Of a DNA stretch of 64,000 nucleotides, positions 36,911-47,500 are shown in pieces (the first letter of the stretch is position 1; every line of letters begins with the position of its first letter). Under the pieces are notes generated by a model. The model was not told where the DNA came from. It did no database searches and worked only from the letters and a program-made list of their open reading frames with translations. Both the position numbers and the translations under genes were made by a program. This DNA comes from Trifolium pratense (Eukaryota > Streptophyta > Magnoliopsida > Fabales > Fabaceae): positions 34,026,838-34,090,837 of the forward strand of contig NC_060059.1 in NCBI RefSeq assembly GCF_020283565.1, written 5' to 3'.

Positions 36911-38446
36911 CAACCCCAAACTTAGTCTGTTGCTTGTCCTCAAGGAACAATGCTTTCAAAAGAGTGCATCTCAACCTCAAACACCAAACCAAACATTCAT
37001 GTTAATCTATCTCCGTAATCAATAAGAACAAAACATGTCATTTTACAAAAATTATCATGCTCACACGGTCACTTTCATCTACTAACAACCAATTGGAAAT
37101 TCAAAACAATTCATCCAACATTCATCCATCAAGCTCAATTCTCTTTTCAGACAATCTCACCAAAATTCTCTCAAGTGTTTAGGGACATACACTTAATCAA
37201 CACAATCTACACCTTTCTACCATAGGCTTGCAAGGACTCTAAAAATCGATCGACATACAATGAATATGCACCTTTCGAGGACTTTTCGGGTTATAGTGTG
37301 GCTTAGGTTTATTGAAGGGTGGATATTTTTGGGAAACTAGGTAAAAAAAACTTGAAGCTTATAAAATCACCTATTTCAAACAAAAGTGGACATATCAATT
37401 GATCCCCCAAAATCATCACATTCATACTAGAGAACTTAATTATCACAATATTTTTCCTCATGCAAATGAATTCACAATGTGTGAACTCATTCCATGCTCA
37501 CATTTTTTTTTTTTCACAAAGAAGTCCTCGACAATTTTTTTTTATTCATTTTTTTTCAAACATGGTGTTATGCATTTTGCATTCTATTTATTTATTTTTC
37601 ATTTCTTTCACCATTTCCTTTCTTTTCATGAGGGACATTCTCTTCATTTTTTTTTTTCACAAACTTTTTCAAAATATTTTTCTTTTAGTTCTCTAGTACC
37701 CCACCCCAAACTTAATAGGTTGCAAATCCCAAGAGCAACCCCAAACTTAATGATGAGCATTGTGCTCAAATCACAAGTTAGGTGATCAACTTCAAGAAAA
37801 TCTTTTTTTTTTTTTTTTTTGTAAAAATTATGTGGTTTTCAAAAAGAAGTAAGATCAAAACATTTTTCTTTCAATAAGGCTCAAATGGGCTAGCAAGGGA
37901 TTGTAATATTCAAAGGTAGGCTACAAAGGCTCAAGCTCACAAAAACGTGCCTCGGTGCATTATTCATCGCAATCAATCAATCAAGAGAATTCAAGCAAGT
38001 TCTAGAGAATAGGAGAGACGTGGAACTCACATAGTCAAGAAAGAAATTCAAGTGTTTAGGTTCAAGACCTCACAGTTAGGATAACAGAGAAGAATTAGAG
38101 CCATTAGGAATCATGCTAAACAAACAGAAATCATTTCCTCAAAAATCATCAGCAAACTAATATAACCAAAGAGCAATCAATAATGTAAGTTGACAGTTAC
38201 TACTTAGATGGAGAACAAACTAACAAGCACATTCTAGTTAAATGCTCAAAATCAAGTCACACATAAAATATTAACTCAAACAGATAAGGATAGAGTAGTG
38301 AAAAATTCATTCAACAGTGCTTTTTATTACTTAATAAAATGCAAAAAAAATAAATAAATAAATAAATTAAAGACTGAGTTACCTATCATGGGTTGCCTCC
38401 CAAGAAGCGCTTTTTTAACGTCATTAGCTTGACGCCTTAACCACTG
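36911..38446 (-). other. 3' untranslated region of the right gypsy unit
   Basis: Parallels 32045-33417. Contains poly-T runs (37502-37515, 37803-37820). Near 38389-38411 it holds a motif whose minus-strand reading is GCGCTTCTTGGGAGGCAACC, a phrase I associate with Athila-like elements downstream of their coding region. Confidence 0.5.
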
Positions 38447-39085
38447 TTAGGGTGGCATAAATGATAGCAAGAACACATCATCCTTCTTCTTCCTCTTGTT
38501 GGTTAAGAATTCCATGAACTTAGCATAGAGAAGCAAATGTTCCCATCTTCCAACAACTAAGCTTTTGGAACAAGCACTCTCCCACCTTGGAGAAGAATGA
38601 GATTTCTTTTGCAAGAGATTTTTCTCTTTAGACTCCATTAGTTGAGACTCAAACGTTACATAGAGATCAACATGATTTACTCTTCTCATGTCATTCTTCT
38701 TGTTTTTCAATTTTTCTTCTTCTCCAATAGCATGATGTTTCATCTCCATCTCAACCAACTTCTCACACTCATTTGCCTTTTCAACAAGATTACCACATTC
38801 AACTTCAAATCCATCAAATGAACCTTGATTTGACCTCAAAAATTCATCCAAAATCTTTTTGAGTTGAAAGTTGTAATCAATGTTGATCAGTTCGCGCTCT
38901 TTTTCCTTCAAACAATACTCCTCACAATAGTCATTGTGATGATTCGCTCCACAAAAATCACTTCTCGCCTTCAATCTCGAAATATGTGCATCCAATCTCT
39001 CTTGTGCATAAGATAGTAAACATAGTTGATAACAAATGATATTTATTTCTTTGCAATCAACCAATCTATTATCAATCCATTTCAT
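38447..39085 (-). CDS. Gypsy-element internal ORF, 212 aa, unknown function
   Basis: ATG at 39085, TAA at 38447-38449, lying about 165 nt inside the primer site, where gag would start. Sequence begins MKWIDNRLVDCKEINIICYQ. It has Cys/His pairs (SDFCGANHHNDYCEEYC) and long charged helical stretches likely to form a coiled coil (KKILDEFLRSNQ ... CEKLVEMEMKHH). It ends KRKKKDDVFLLSFMPP. It lacks a CCHC knuckle, so it is not a full gag. Similar short ORFs occur in non-autonomous legume gypsy elements; identity uncertain. Confidence 0.55.
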   Translation of the reverse strand: MKWIDNRLVDCKEINIICYQLCLLSYAQERLDAHISRLKARSDFCGANHHNDYCEEYCLKEKERELINIDYNFQLKKILDEFLRSNQGSFDGFEVECGNLVEKANECEKLVEMEMKHHAIGEEEKLKNKKNDMRRVNHVDLYVTFESQLMESKEKNLLQKKSHSSPRWESACSKSLVVGRWEHLLLYAKFMEFLTNKRKKKDDVFLLSFMPP

Positions 39086-39249
39086 TGCTACAAAACTTAG
39101 AGAAAATTTTCAGCAGCAAAGAAAACTAAAGTAGACATAAAGAGAAAATTTATATATACAAGAATAAAAAGAAAATAATAGAAAGGAAAAAAAAAATTTT
39201 AAAAAAATCCTAAGTAAAATAAATTGCCTTGTCAAAATCACTCAACAAT

Positions 39250-39266
39250 CCCCGGCAACGGCGCCA
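39250..39266 (-). other. Primer binding site, tRNA-Asp type
   Basis: On the minus strand TGGCGCCGTTGCCGGGG, 6 nt inside LTR A. This is the standard Athila/Tat-like primer site complementary to tRNA-Asp, and it fixes the element's orientation as minus. Confidence 0.85.
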
Positions 39267-39272
39267 AAAACT

Positions 39273-40451
39273 TGATAATGATTTAGCAAGTGTACTAAAT
39301 AGCCGTCAAGTAGTATAATAAAATCGTTCTCTCCGCAGGGATTGTTCTAAATCAACTGTAAATTGAAGACATACTCATGTAAATTGACATAAATTGTAAA
39401 AAGGGGGTTCTTGTTTGGTTTCAAGTTCAAATTTTTAAACTTCGGAATTACTTTGGTGTTTAGATTGATGTAAGAAAAGCGATTGGTCCTTTTTGGGTCA
39501 TCTAATTACTATTTCTCTTGGTAATTTCATGTATGATAACGAATTAGTCGAATTAGTTTCATGATTTGATTAAAACATAATTGATTATGCCCAATGTCTT
39601 GGTAACATAATCCTCTCTCATGATCATCAATCCCTAATGTCTTAGTAAGACCTATGATCATGTGAGGAAGAAAAACTTTAATCTTTTAATCTCAATTAAC
39701 AATCCGAAATGTCTTAAGTGAAAGTTAATTGATTAATCGTTCCTAGATCGATGATTTATTCCTATCGTCATAGTAAAACAAATCATTGCAATCATCATAT
39801 AAGTCGCGAATTCATACAAAGCATTAAGCACAAAGAACAATCAATAGAAACTAACTTCGTAATTCATTAATCATATCATATGACAATCACATAATTCAAG
39901 ATCAAAAGTAATTAGAATCACCTAAGGACCAATCATGAGAATTTAGCTAGACATTGCAAATTCAGAAATTACATCAAATAAAATGAAAGAAAGCATGATT
40001 ACAAGAAGAATCTTGATGTGTTTCCACACTGGAATCCTTGCTTGGTCGCTCTTGATCCTCCAAAATCGCTCCAATAGCTGTTCTTTTGCGTAAAAATTCG
40101 ATAATGATCCAGATCTGATGTTTCCTTTTTATAAAAATGATCAAAAGTAATGTTTTCCGCCTGAGGCACAGAATTTCCGCCTCAGGCGTAAAGAATTACG
40201 TTTCAGGCACAGCTTTTTCCGCCTGAAACGGCAAAACAGTGAGCAATCTTGGTTCTTCAGTGAAATTTCCGCCCCAGGCGTAAAGAATTCCGCCCCAGGC
40301 GTAAAAATGCTATAAAATCCAACAATTTTCATTTGCTCTCTTCCTTCGCATGTAGCTTCAAATCAATGTCTTATTCTTCATGATTTAGGTCAAAAACCTC
40401 TAAAATCACTTGAAAATGGTCTTTATTTCCATGTAATGACTAACGTCATCA
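39273..40451 (-). repeat. LTR A, right copy (5' LTR)
   Basis: 1179 bp. By eye it differs from the left copy at about three positions, for example T at 40151 versus C at 31744. It is followed directly by the AGCAT target duplication. Confidence 0.93.
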
Positions 40452-40456
40452 AGCAT

Positions 40457-40929
40457 CAATTTTTAAAATCAAATGATTACAAATGTTTTAGTGTGATTTA
40501 ATCATTATTAATGTTATGATTGCTATATTGAATGGAATGATTATTGATCGTCATACATAATGTTTGATATATGAATGAACTTCTTAATTTGCATGATTTG
40601 TATATGCAATACATTTCTTCTCTTGATTCCTATCATTGCACTTCATATTTCATATTTTTCCGAATACTTTTTGATAGATGACAAAAGGGGGAGAGATATA
40701 TATGATGGGAGAGAATTGTTAGATGAAACTAATTAATGAAGAATGTTATGAATTAACCTCTTGCATGTATTTAGGGGGAGTTTAATTAGAATGATATAAA
40801 TTAAACTCTTGCATGTGTTTAGGGGGAGCTTAATTGTATATCTATGAACATTCTTGCATTTATTATTATTTCCATCCATAAAACATAAAATTTATTCAAA
40901 AGGTTTGTCATCATCAAAAAGGGGGAGAT
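40457..40929 (+). other. Copia internal region, right part, with polypurine tract
   Basis: Resumes the copia sequence after the nested insertion. Several GGGGGAG tracts occur (about 40686, 40773, 40822). The last, AAAAAGGGGGAGA at 40916-40928, abuts the right LTR and is the likely second-strand primer. Confidence 0.75.
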
Positions 40930-43520
40930 TGTTGAGGCAAAATCCATTTTAGTATTTTAATGACAACAAACCTTATGGAATAAATGTTAAGTTTTATGAA
41001 TGGTGATCTACTGATGTTTGCACTTGAGTTTTTGTTGAAAGATAGATATTATCAAGTGGACGAGCTAGAGGCTACTCACGTCAACAAGTGCATTTATATA
41101 CTCAAACAATGAAAGAATTGGAGTATCATCAAATAATTACAACAGTAGTATCACAAGCTTCAAGAAGATTTTTAAAGACTGTTGTTTTGAATCATAAAAA
41201 GATTCATCGAAGGATCAAGCAAGAAAGTGAGTTTCATGGATAATTGTCTTCCTCATCACTCAAGGATCACAACAAGTATTGAATAATCAATGAAGAATTT
41301 GAGGATCATAGCTGAAGAATCAGGATGAAAAAACCTACATCACAAGCTACTCAAGAATATATTGATTTTATGTGACAAGGGTTACAATGAGTTTTTGAGT
41401 TATATACTTTGAGGATTTACTACTACAATTAATATTAATGGGAATGATGCATTCATTAAGGATCTTCAAAACCTACTCAAAGTATCATTTTACTAAAGCT
41501 TCTCAAGATGACAACGTTTGAGAATGATGGTCCATGAGTTTTTCAAAGGAGCTTATGCACAAGGAATAAAAGTTTTAATCATTCTCAATGATGAGTACTC
41601 TTATGCCTCCACTAAAGAATCTTAAAGATCATCAATGAGCAAGCAACCATGTGTGCAAAACATCAAAGAGGAATTGTGGGAAGTTTTGCAGCAGCAAGAT
41701 TTCAAGTTAATTGATCAAGATCACGTGTCTCACTCCTTGAAGAAAATCTTGAATGCTGGTTCAAGAATGCTCTGAGAACATTCTACAGTTTATGCTTCAT
41801 TCTCTCCAAGAACGAGCTTCATAGCAAAAGTACTTATTTCTTTAAGTCAACTCTGTTCAAGACAAAGAAACACTTTTATCTTGGTTTTAACTCACAAGAT
41901 CACAACAATTTATGATCAATTAAGGCAAGGAATATTTGGGAGAAAAGTGACTTTCCCCTTTGGCCATAGTTAAAGATCAAGCATGTGCAACATGATAAAT
42001 TCTCAAGACAACATCTCATCAGGTGTATCAAGAGTGTTTAGACAATGTTTACATAGACCAATGAGAATGGGACAACACATCTTCAACTATTAGTTGTCAT
42101 GTACTTTCAAAAGGATATTATATGAACATTCTCGCATGTGTTTTATTTTGTTCAAGAAGAATGTACATGGAAAGTACATCATGAACAGTTCCAAGAAGGA
42201 CAATACAGCTACTTCCTCTACATATTACAGCTGGTTTCTGTCATGCATCAAATCTGCTTCAAAAGAACAAAGTCATATATTACCCAGTCTGGAGAACACT
42301 CTGAGAATGATGCTGAGAATGTCTGTCCTTTACATTTGAAGGTGCAAACTCATCTACAGCTGGCCAAAACGTGTTTAAATGATTTGTAACGGCTATACTT
42401 GGTGGAAAAGCAATGGACAACTATCTACAACTCACTGCAAGCTGTCATTATGGCTCTTTTGTTTGAAAATATGAAGAACAGCAGAGAGAACGTTCTGAGA
42501 AAGAACAGTCAGAACTTATCTACTTAACAATTCAGCATGAGCTGTCTATTTTGAAGCAACTAGCCGTTGGAAAACTTCCTTTGGGACCAAGGAACTGAAG
42601 ACTCAAGGTTCAACTATAAAAGGAAGGCTTTGGCAACATTGAAGAGCAAGAGTTAAAGCTACAAATCATCAATCACTTGTTTTTGTCTACAAGTCATGAA
42701 ACTCTTCTTTTATCACTCACACTCAAGATCTACATTCTCATCATACTTCTGAGTTTAGAGTGTTTTTATTTGCTTCTCAAACTAACCTTTGAGTTTCTAA
42801 AAGCAAATAACTCAAGAGACCATTTTTCAACATAACCCATTTTTAAGTGGTTACATCTTTGTCTCTTTATTTAAATCTCTCTCACTCCAAACATTGTAAT
42901 CTCAATACTAGGATCAGTATATCATTTGAGTGAACTGAGAGTTTTTTCCATTGTAACAAGCTTCTCAATTGTTTGAGTTTTTGTAAAAGCTTGAAGATCC
43001 AAACCATCATCATTTGTAAAAGATTGGCTCAAGTCAATACGTAACTATTGATTGAGTGACACCTTATAAAGTCTGGAGGACTTAGGTAGATCAAGTGAGT
43101 GAAGCTTGGAAGATTATGATCTTGGACTAGATCAAGGAAGAAGTGTAATTTGAGATCGGTAGTATCTCATAGTGGATAATCTCACAGGAGCGTGAGGACT
43201 GGAGTAGCCCATACTATTAGGGGGTGAACCAGGATAATTGTTTGTGTGTTGTTTCTCTTTCTTATTCTCTTTTATTTACTGTAAACACACATCACACAAA
43301 GCACTTCATTATATTTAATTTGAATTGTCACGCAGTAGAGAACGTTCCCAGAACAATCTATTTTATAGTAAAGAACGTTCTCAGACCAAGCTGTTCTATA
43401 ATTCACTAACATTTATCCAAGTATACACTTGAGATCAATTTTGTAGAATGCAGGATTAATTTTTTAAAAAAAAGGTCACAATTCAAACCCCCCTTTCTTG
43501 TGACTATTTCTTCCACTTCA
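40930..43520 (+). repeat. Right (3') LTR of the copia element
   Basis: 2591 bp, almost identical to 22916-25508. Visible differences include one base each near 41328, 42134 and 43260 and homopolymer length changes near 41540 and 43460. Followed by GTATT at 43521-43525. Confidence 0.95.
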
Positions 43521-44579
43521 GTATTTGGATCACCCGTTAATATTTGAAATATTTGGTAGTTTTTAAATAGAATTTATTTTATTTTTACCAAAGAATTTTT
43601 TTTTGACGAAAAAAAATTATATTCATTCAACGGCAGAGTACATCAATCGAAATTATTACATATTCAAATTTGCTAAAAATTAAAAAGGATGAATCTGCGA
43701 ACACGCTCACAACATCCGAGTTAATAGCATAAAACGGCTCAATGTCTACAAATATGACAAAGCCTCCAATTGATATAATAAAATCCAATGGTCGGGAATA
43801 ATCATGCATTCGGATCTGTTACGTTGACGACTTTAAAATCATTGAATCTGCTTTGAATTTGGATTGAAACAAATCTGCAAATTCAAACAAACGAACACCG
43901 TACAAAGACGGAACAAACACCGTATGAAGACAGGATAACAAACAATTATGCACTAAGGCAGGACAAACGAAGAAATCACAAAGGAAAAACTCAAATGAAA
44001 CCTAAAATTATGTGTAAATCATTTATTGAATTGAAAAGGAAATAAAAAAACAATCAAGATGGGTGATTCTAGATCAAAATTGATCATAAATCATCTGTCT
44101 TTAATGGATGAACCAAGAAAAAATCAAAAGAAAAATTAGGATTAGAAAGGTGGCAGACGGCTAGGTGGAGAAATAACTCTACTTTAAGTTAGCTTTTGAG
44201 CTAGTTTACCCCACATTAACTCATTTGGTAAGAAAAACAGGAGATAATTGATAAGCTAACTTATAACGAATGAGTTTATAACAGATAACACATGGGTTAC
44301 GGGTTACATGAGAATTGGTCACGACAAAGAAATGGATGGTCGGGTTTCTTGTGAAATACATATTTTCCGGTTTTTTAGAAATTAAAAGGTGTTTGTAAAA
44401 AGTTAAAAAAATAATAATTAAAAGAGGTTACACGTGGCATAATATGGAGTGTTAGATTGATCGGACGGATATGATTGGACTAAAGGCAGGCCTACTTGCT
44501 TTCCCGCCCAAAAGTCACATAATCCTTGTCCCAACAACTAGTCCTAGCCGGTGCAACAATTACATCGTAAAAAGCATCA
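43521..44579. other. Spacer between retrotransposon and INTS11 gene
   Basis: About 43600-44150 looks like a retroposon remnant read on the minus strand, ending ...TGAATATAATTTTTTTTCGT then CAAAAAAAA, a LINE/SINE-like tail. No usable frame. 44190-44300 has AGCTAACTTATAA-type MITE sequence. The promoter of the INTS11 gene should lie in about 44350-44579, where a CCAACAACTAGTCC stretch precedes the ATG. No TATA box was assigned. Confidence 0.4.
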
Positions 44580-47500
44580 ATGGCAATCGAAACTCTAGTA
44601 TTAGGTATGTGTCTCTTATCTCATTCATCTTTTCGTCTTAATCTCTCTTAAAGTTCTTAATTTTGATGAACATGTAGGTGCTGGTCAAGAGGTTGGAAAA
44701 AGCTGCGTTGTAGTAAACATCAATGGAAAAAGAATCATGTTCGATTGTGGAATGCATATGGGTTACACTGATCATCGTCGTTTCCCTGATTTCTCTCTTA
44801 TTTCACCTTCTGGCAATTTCAATGATGCTCTCTCATGCATCATCATCACTCATTTGTAATCTCATTTTTCATTCATTCATTCATCTTTTTGAATATATAG
44901 TTTTTTTTTTTGTGGAAAAATTAATGTTTTATTTGTTTGTGAAATTAAATGGTGCAGTCACTTGGATCATGTTGGAGCGTTGGTTTACTTCACTGAAGTT
45001 TGTGGGTATCGTGGACCAGTTTACATGACGGTGGGTGACTCCTGTTTTTGCCTATTACCTGTTTGATGAAATGTTTGCCTCAATATTATGATATGCTGCT
45101 AGTTTTTTTTTGTTTGTTTGTTTATTATTTTCAATTGATATGTTTTTAATAAGGAAAATGCTTTTGGTATTTGTTCTAAAAGTTCATCAAATTGGATCTT
45201 CTACAACTTACTTTAGGGTGTGGCGGGCTTTACTCAAATTGGTTAAATGCATCCGTTGTTATGCTATATTTCATTTTGGTTTCAAGTTTATTGCTAATTG
45301 ATAATTTTTTGGTACTAAATAGCATTACTGCTTTACTAATTGTTGTGCAAGTAATACTTTGTTGTTTGTAATCGTCGTTGTTATAGCCTAGTGGTTTGGC
45401 TGTAAGGACATTTTATGTGGAATCACGAGTTTGAATTCGGGTCATCACATTTCCCCCTGCCCGTGTGAGTGTTTATTTGAGTATGTGTGGCCACTAGGTC
45501 AATAGCAAAATAAAAAAATCAAAATACTTTGTTGTTTGTATGTCTTCGTGATTGTGTGAAGACTGAAGAGTATGTTGAAAACAACAAAATAATCCCTTAT
45601 TAGGATGTTACCACAAGTATTTGTATTGGTAAAAAGTAAAAACATATATAGTGGAAATGAAAACAGAAAATAAACTAAACGTAGCATTTATTGGACTTTT
45701 TTTACATGAGAAAAGAATGTGAAATAATGGCGGAAGAATGATGTTATGGGTTAAAAGTGGTTGTTGTTGCTGTACTTCGACATCTGCTGGATGATTCTGA
45801 CTGCATATGCATATAGTCATGTTTTAGTTTTTGTTTCATTCTTTGGGTACTGTTCCAATCAATGCTTATGGTGCTTTGAATGTTTAACTGACCTCGTGGT
45901 TGTAATTCTACAATGATAAATTTAGCTTGACTTATATATTATTTTAAGCAGTACCCAACAAAAGCTTTGTCTCCTTTGATGTTGGAAGACTTTCGGAAGA
46001 TGGTTGATCGTCGGGGTGAGGAAGAACAATTTACTTCTGAACATATTGCTGAGTGCATGAAGAAAGGTAATGTAGGACCCTCTTTTCCTTTACAGTATCT
46101 ACATGTTGGTCTGAGTTATTCAAGACATGTCACTGGGAAGAGATCCATGTACTCAAACTGCTCAACCCTGCCACTGGACTGCAAGTTCATGATGTTTAAG
46201 TTATTTGTGAGTTTATGGACTGTTATATTTGTATTATACTTATTTTAATTTGATTCCTGTAAACAGTTATTGCTGTAGATCTAAAGCAGACTGTGCAAGT
46301 AGATGAAGATCTGCAGATACGTGCATATTATGCTGGACATGTAAGGCTTATGAGATTCATCTCTGAATCCGAACTTTGTCTCCAGTAACAGATTTAACGC
46401 CTGTTTTGTTGGTGATTTTCTCACCATTGAAATTATTGTTTGATTTTTGTGAATATAAGATGATAGAGGATGTGACTGATGCCCAAAAGTTGGCAAATCA
46501 GAAACCATACATAACATAATCAGAATAATATGAAAGAGTCTGGTTGAAAGTCTGGAAGAGGTTGGATTGTCAAAGTTCTAAATAAATGTGTTGAATAGAA
46601 TTCAAGGTTAGGGTTTAGATAGTCTTGGAAAGCATGATCTTTTGATTTTGCACGTATAACTACTGGAGGGAAGAACTGGGTGCTGTAAAACTCCTATTTG
46701 CAAGGTTCGGGTAGGGGTTGGATTGGACCCATTAGTGGGTCTATATGAGAGTGTAGGCCCAAATAGTTAATTGGATAGTTAGTTGCACAAATCCATTAAG
46801 TGGAGAGTGATATTATCAAAATATAAGAAGGAAAGGTAAATAATGACGTGGCAGTGAGTGCGAGGAAATGATGTGATCAGTTTTGTTATAAGAAGGAGAA
46901 TGAGAAAGATGGAAGGGTATCCTATTCAGTATCTTTTCAGTTTAGGAACCGAAAGGTTTTGGCAGAGAGAGAATTATCTCTTCTCTGAGGAGCTTAACAC
47001 TGGGATTATAGGGATTTAATCTCTGTAATACTTTCCGTTTTATCATTAATAATACTTTTCTATTTTCTCTAAAATTTGAGTTCCTAATAGCTATGATGTT
47101 AATAGCGGCGCTATAGCGTGGCGTCAGACCACCTCTCCGCAATGCTATAAGGCCGCTATCCGCTATTTAGAGAAGCGGAAATAGCTGCCGCTATTTGCAG
47201 GATAATAGCGGTGGCGTAGCGGATCGGTAGCGCTATTTGGCTGCTTTTGCGTTTTGGAGGGAAAAAATTTATAAAAACCCTTATTTTGGAAATAAATCAT
47301 AAAGTGAGGGGTATTTTAGTCTTTATTTAGAACCTATTTTGATGGTAAATGACAATATTTAGTATAATTATTAAGTAAGAAAGTCCTTTTGATTTTGTGT
47401 ATTTTTCTATTTTTTAATATTTATGTATGTTGTTGGAATTTATGTTTAATTTGTACATGGCCGCTATACTGCTATAGCGCTACCCGCTATACCGGTATAG

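Larger units (their letters stand above)
30639..40451 (-). mobile_element. Nested Ty3/gypsy-like composite element (three LTRs plus an inverted U3 fragment)
   Basis: Inserted in the copia body with target duplication AGCAT (30634-30638 and 40452-40456). From right to left, on its minus coding strand: LTR A 40451-39273, a tRNA-Asp-type primer site 39266-39250, a 212-codon ORF, untranslated region, and LTR B 36910-35731. Then come a CG-rich motif array, a 490-codon ORF, a second related untranslated region, and LTR A again 32044-30866. Last is a 227-bp inverted fragment at 30865-30639. No pol frame is seen. Sequence just past each LTR start (CAACCCCAAACTT on plus) is the same purine-tract region. 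The two A LTRs have equal length (1179 bp) and differ by about three bases as far as I can see. The primer site and layout suggest the Athila/Tat branch; this is inference. Confidence 0.85.
22916..43520 (+). mobile_element. LTR retrotransposon, Ty1/copia type (SIRE/Maximus-like), non-autonomous, 20.6 kb with nested insertion
   Basis: Bounded by near-identical 2.6-kb LTRs (22916-25508 and 40930-43520) that start TGTTGAGGC and end CCACTTCA. The whole is flanked by GTATT at 22911-22915 and 43521-43525. A primer site matching initiator-tRNA-Met type follows the left LTR and a polypurine tract precedes the right LTR, so the element reads rightward. Without the nested gypsy element (30639-40451) and its extra AGCAT copy, the body is about 10.8 kb. 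A gag-like ORF (25582) and a degenerate second ORF region are present. I see no integrase, reverse transcriptase or RNase H frame, so it would need a helper. By eye the two LTRs differ at about five positions, implying a recent insertion. Lineage is inferred from the long LTR, PBS and GGGGGAG purine tracts. Confidence 0.93.

Noticed and set aside
22911..43525. CRISPR array, operon or prokaryotic mobile island as explanation of the repeats
   Set aside because: The repeats are LTRs with plant primer sites and 5-bp target duplications; no spacer-repeat periodicity exists.
46680..47082. Possible solo LTR in INTS11 intron 5 (GGGTAGGGGTTGGATTGG ... TAATCTCTGTAATACTTTCC)
   Set aside because: The wording resembles LTR ends I have seen, but no matching termini, target duplication or second copy is present in the window.
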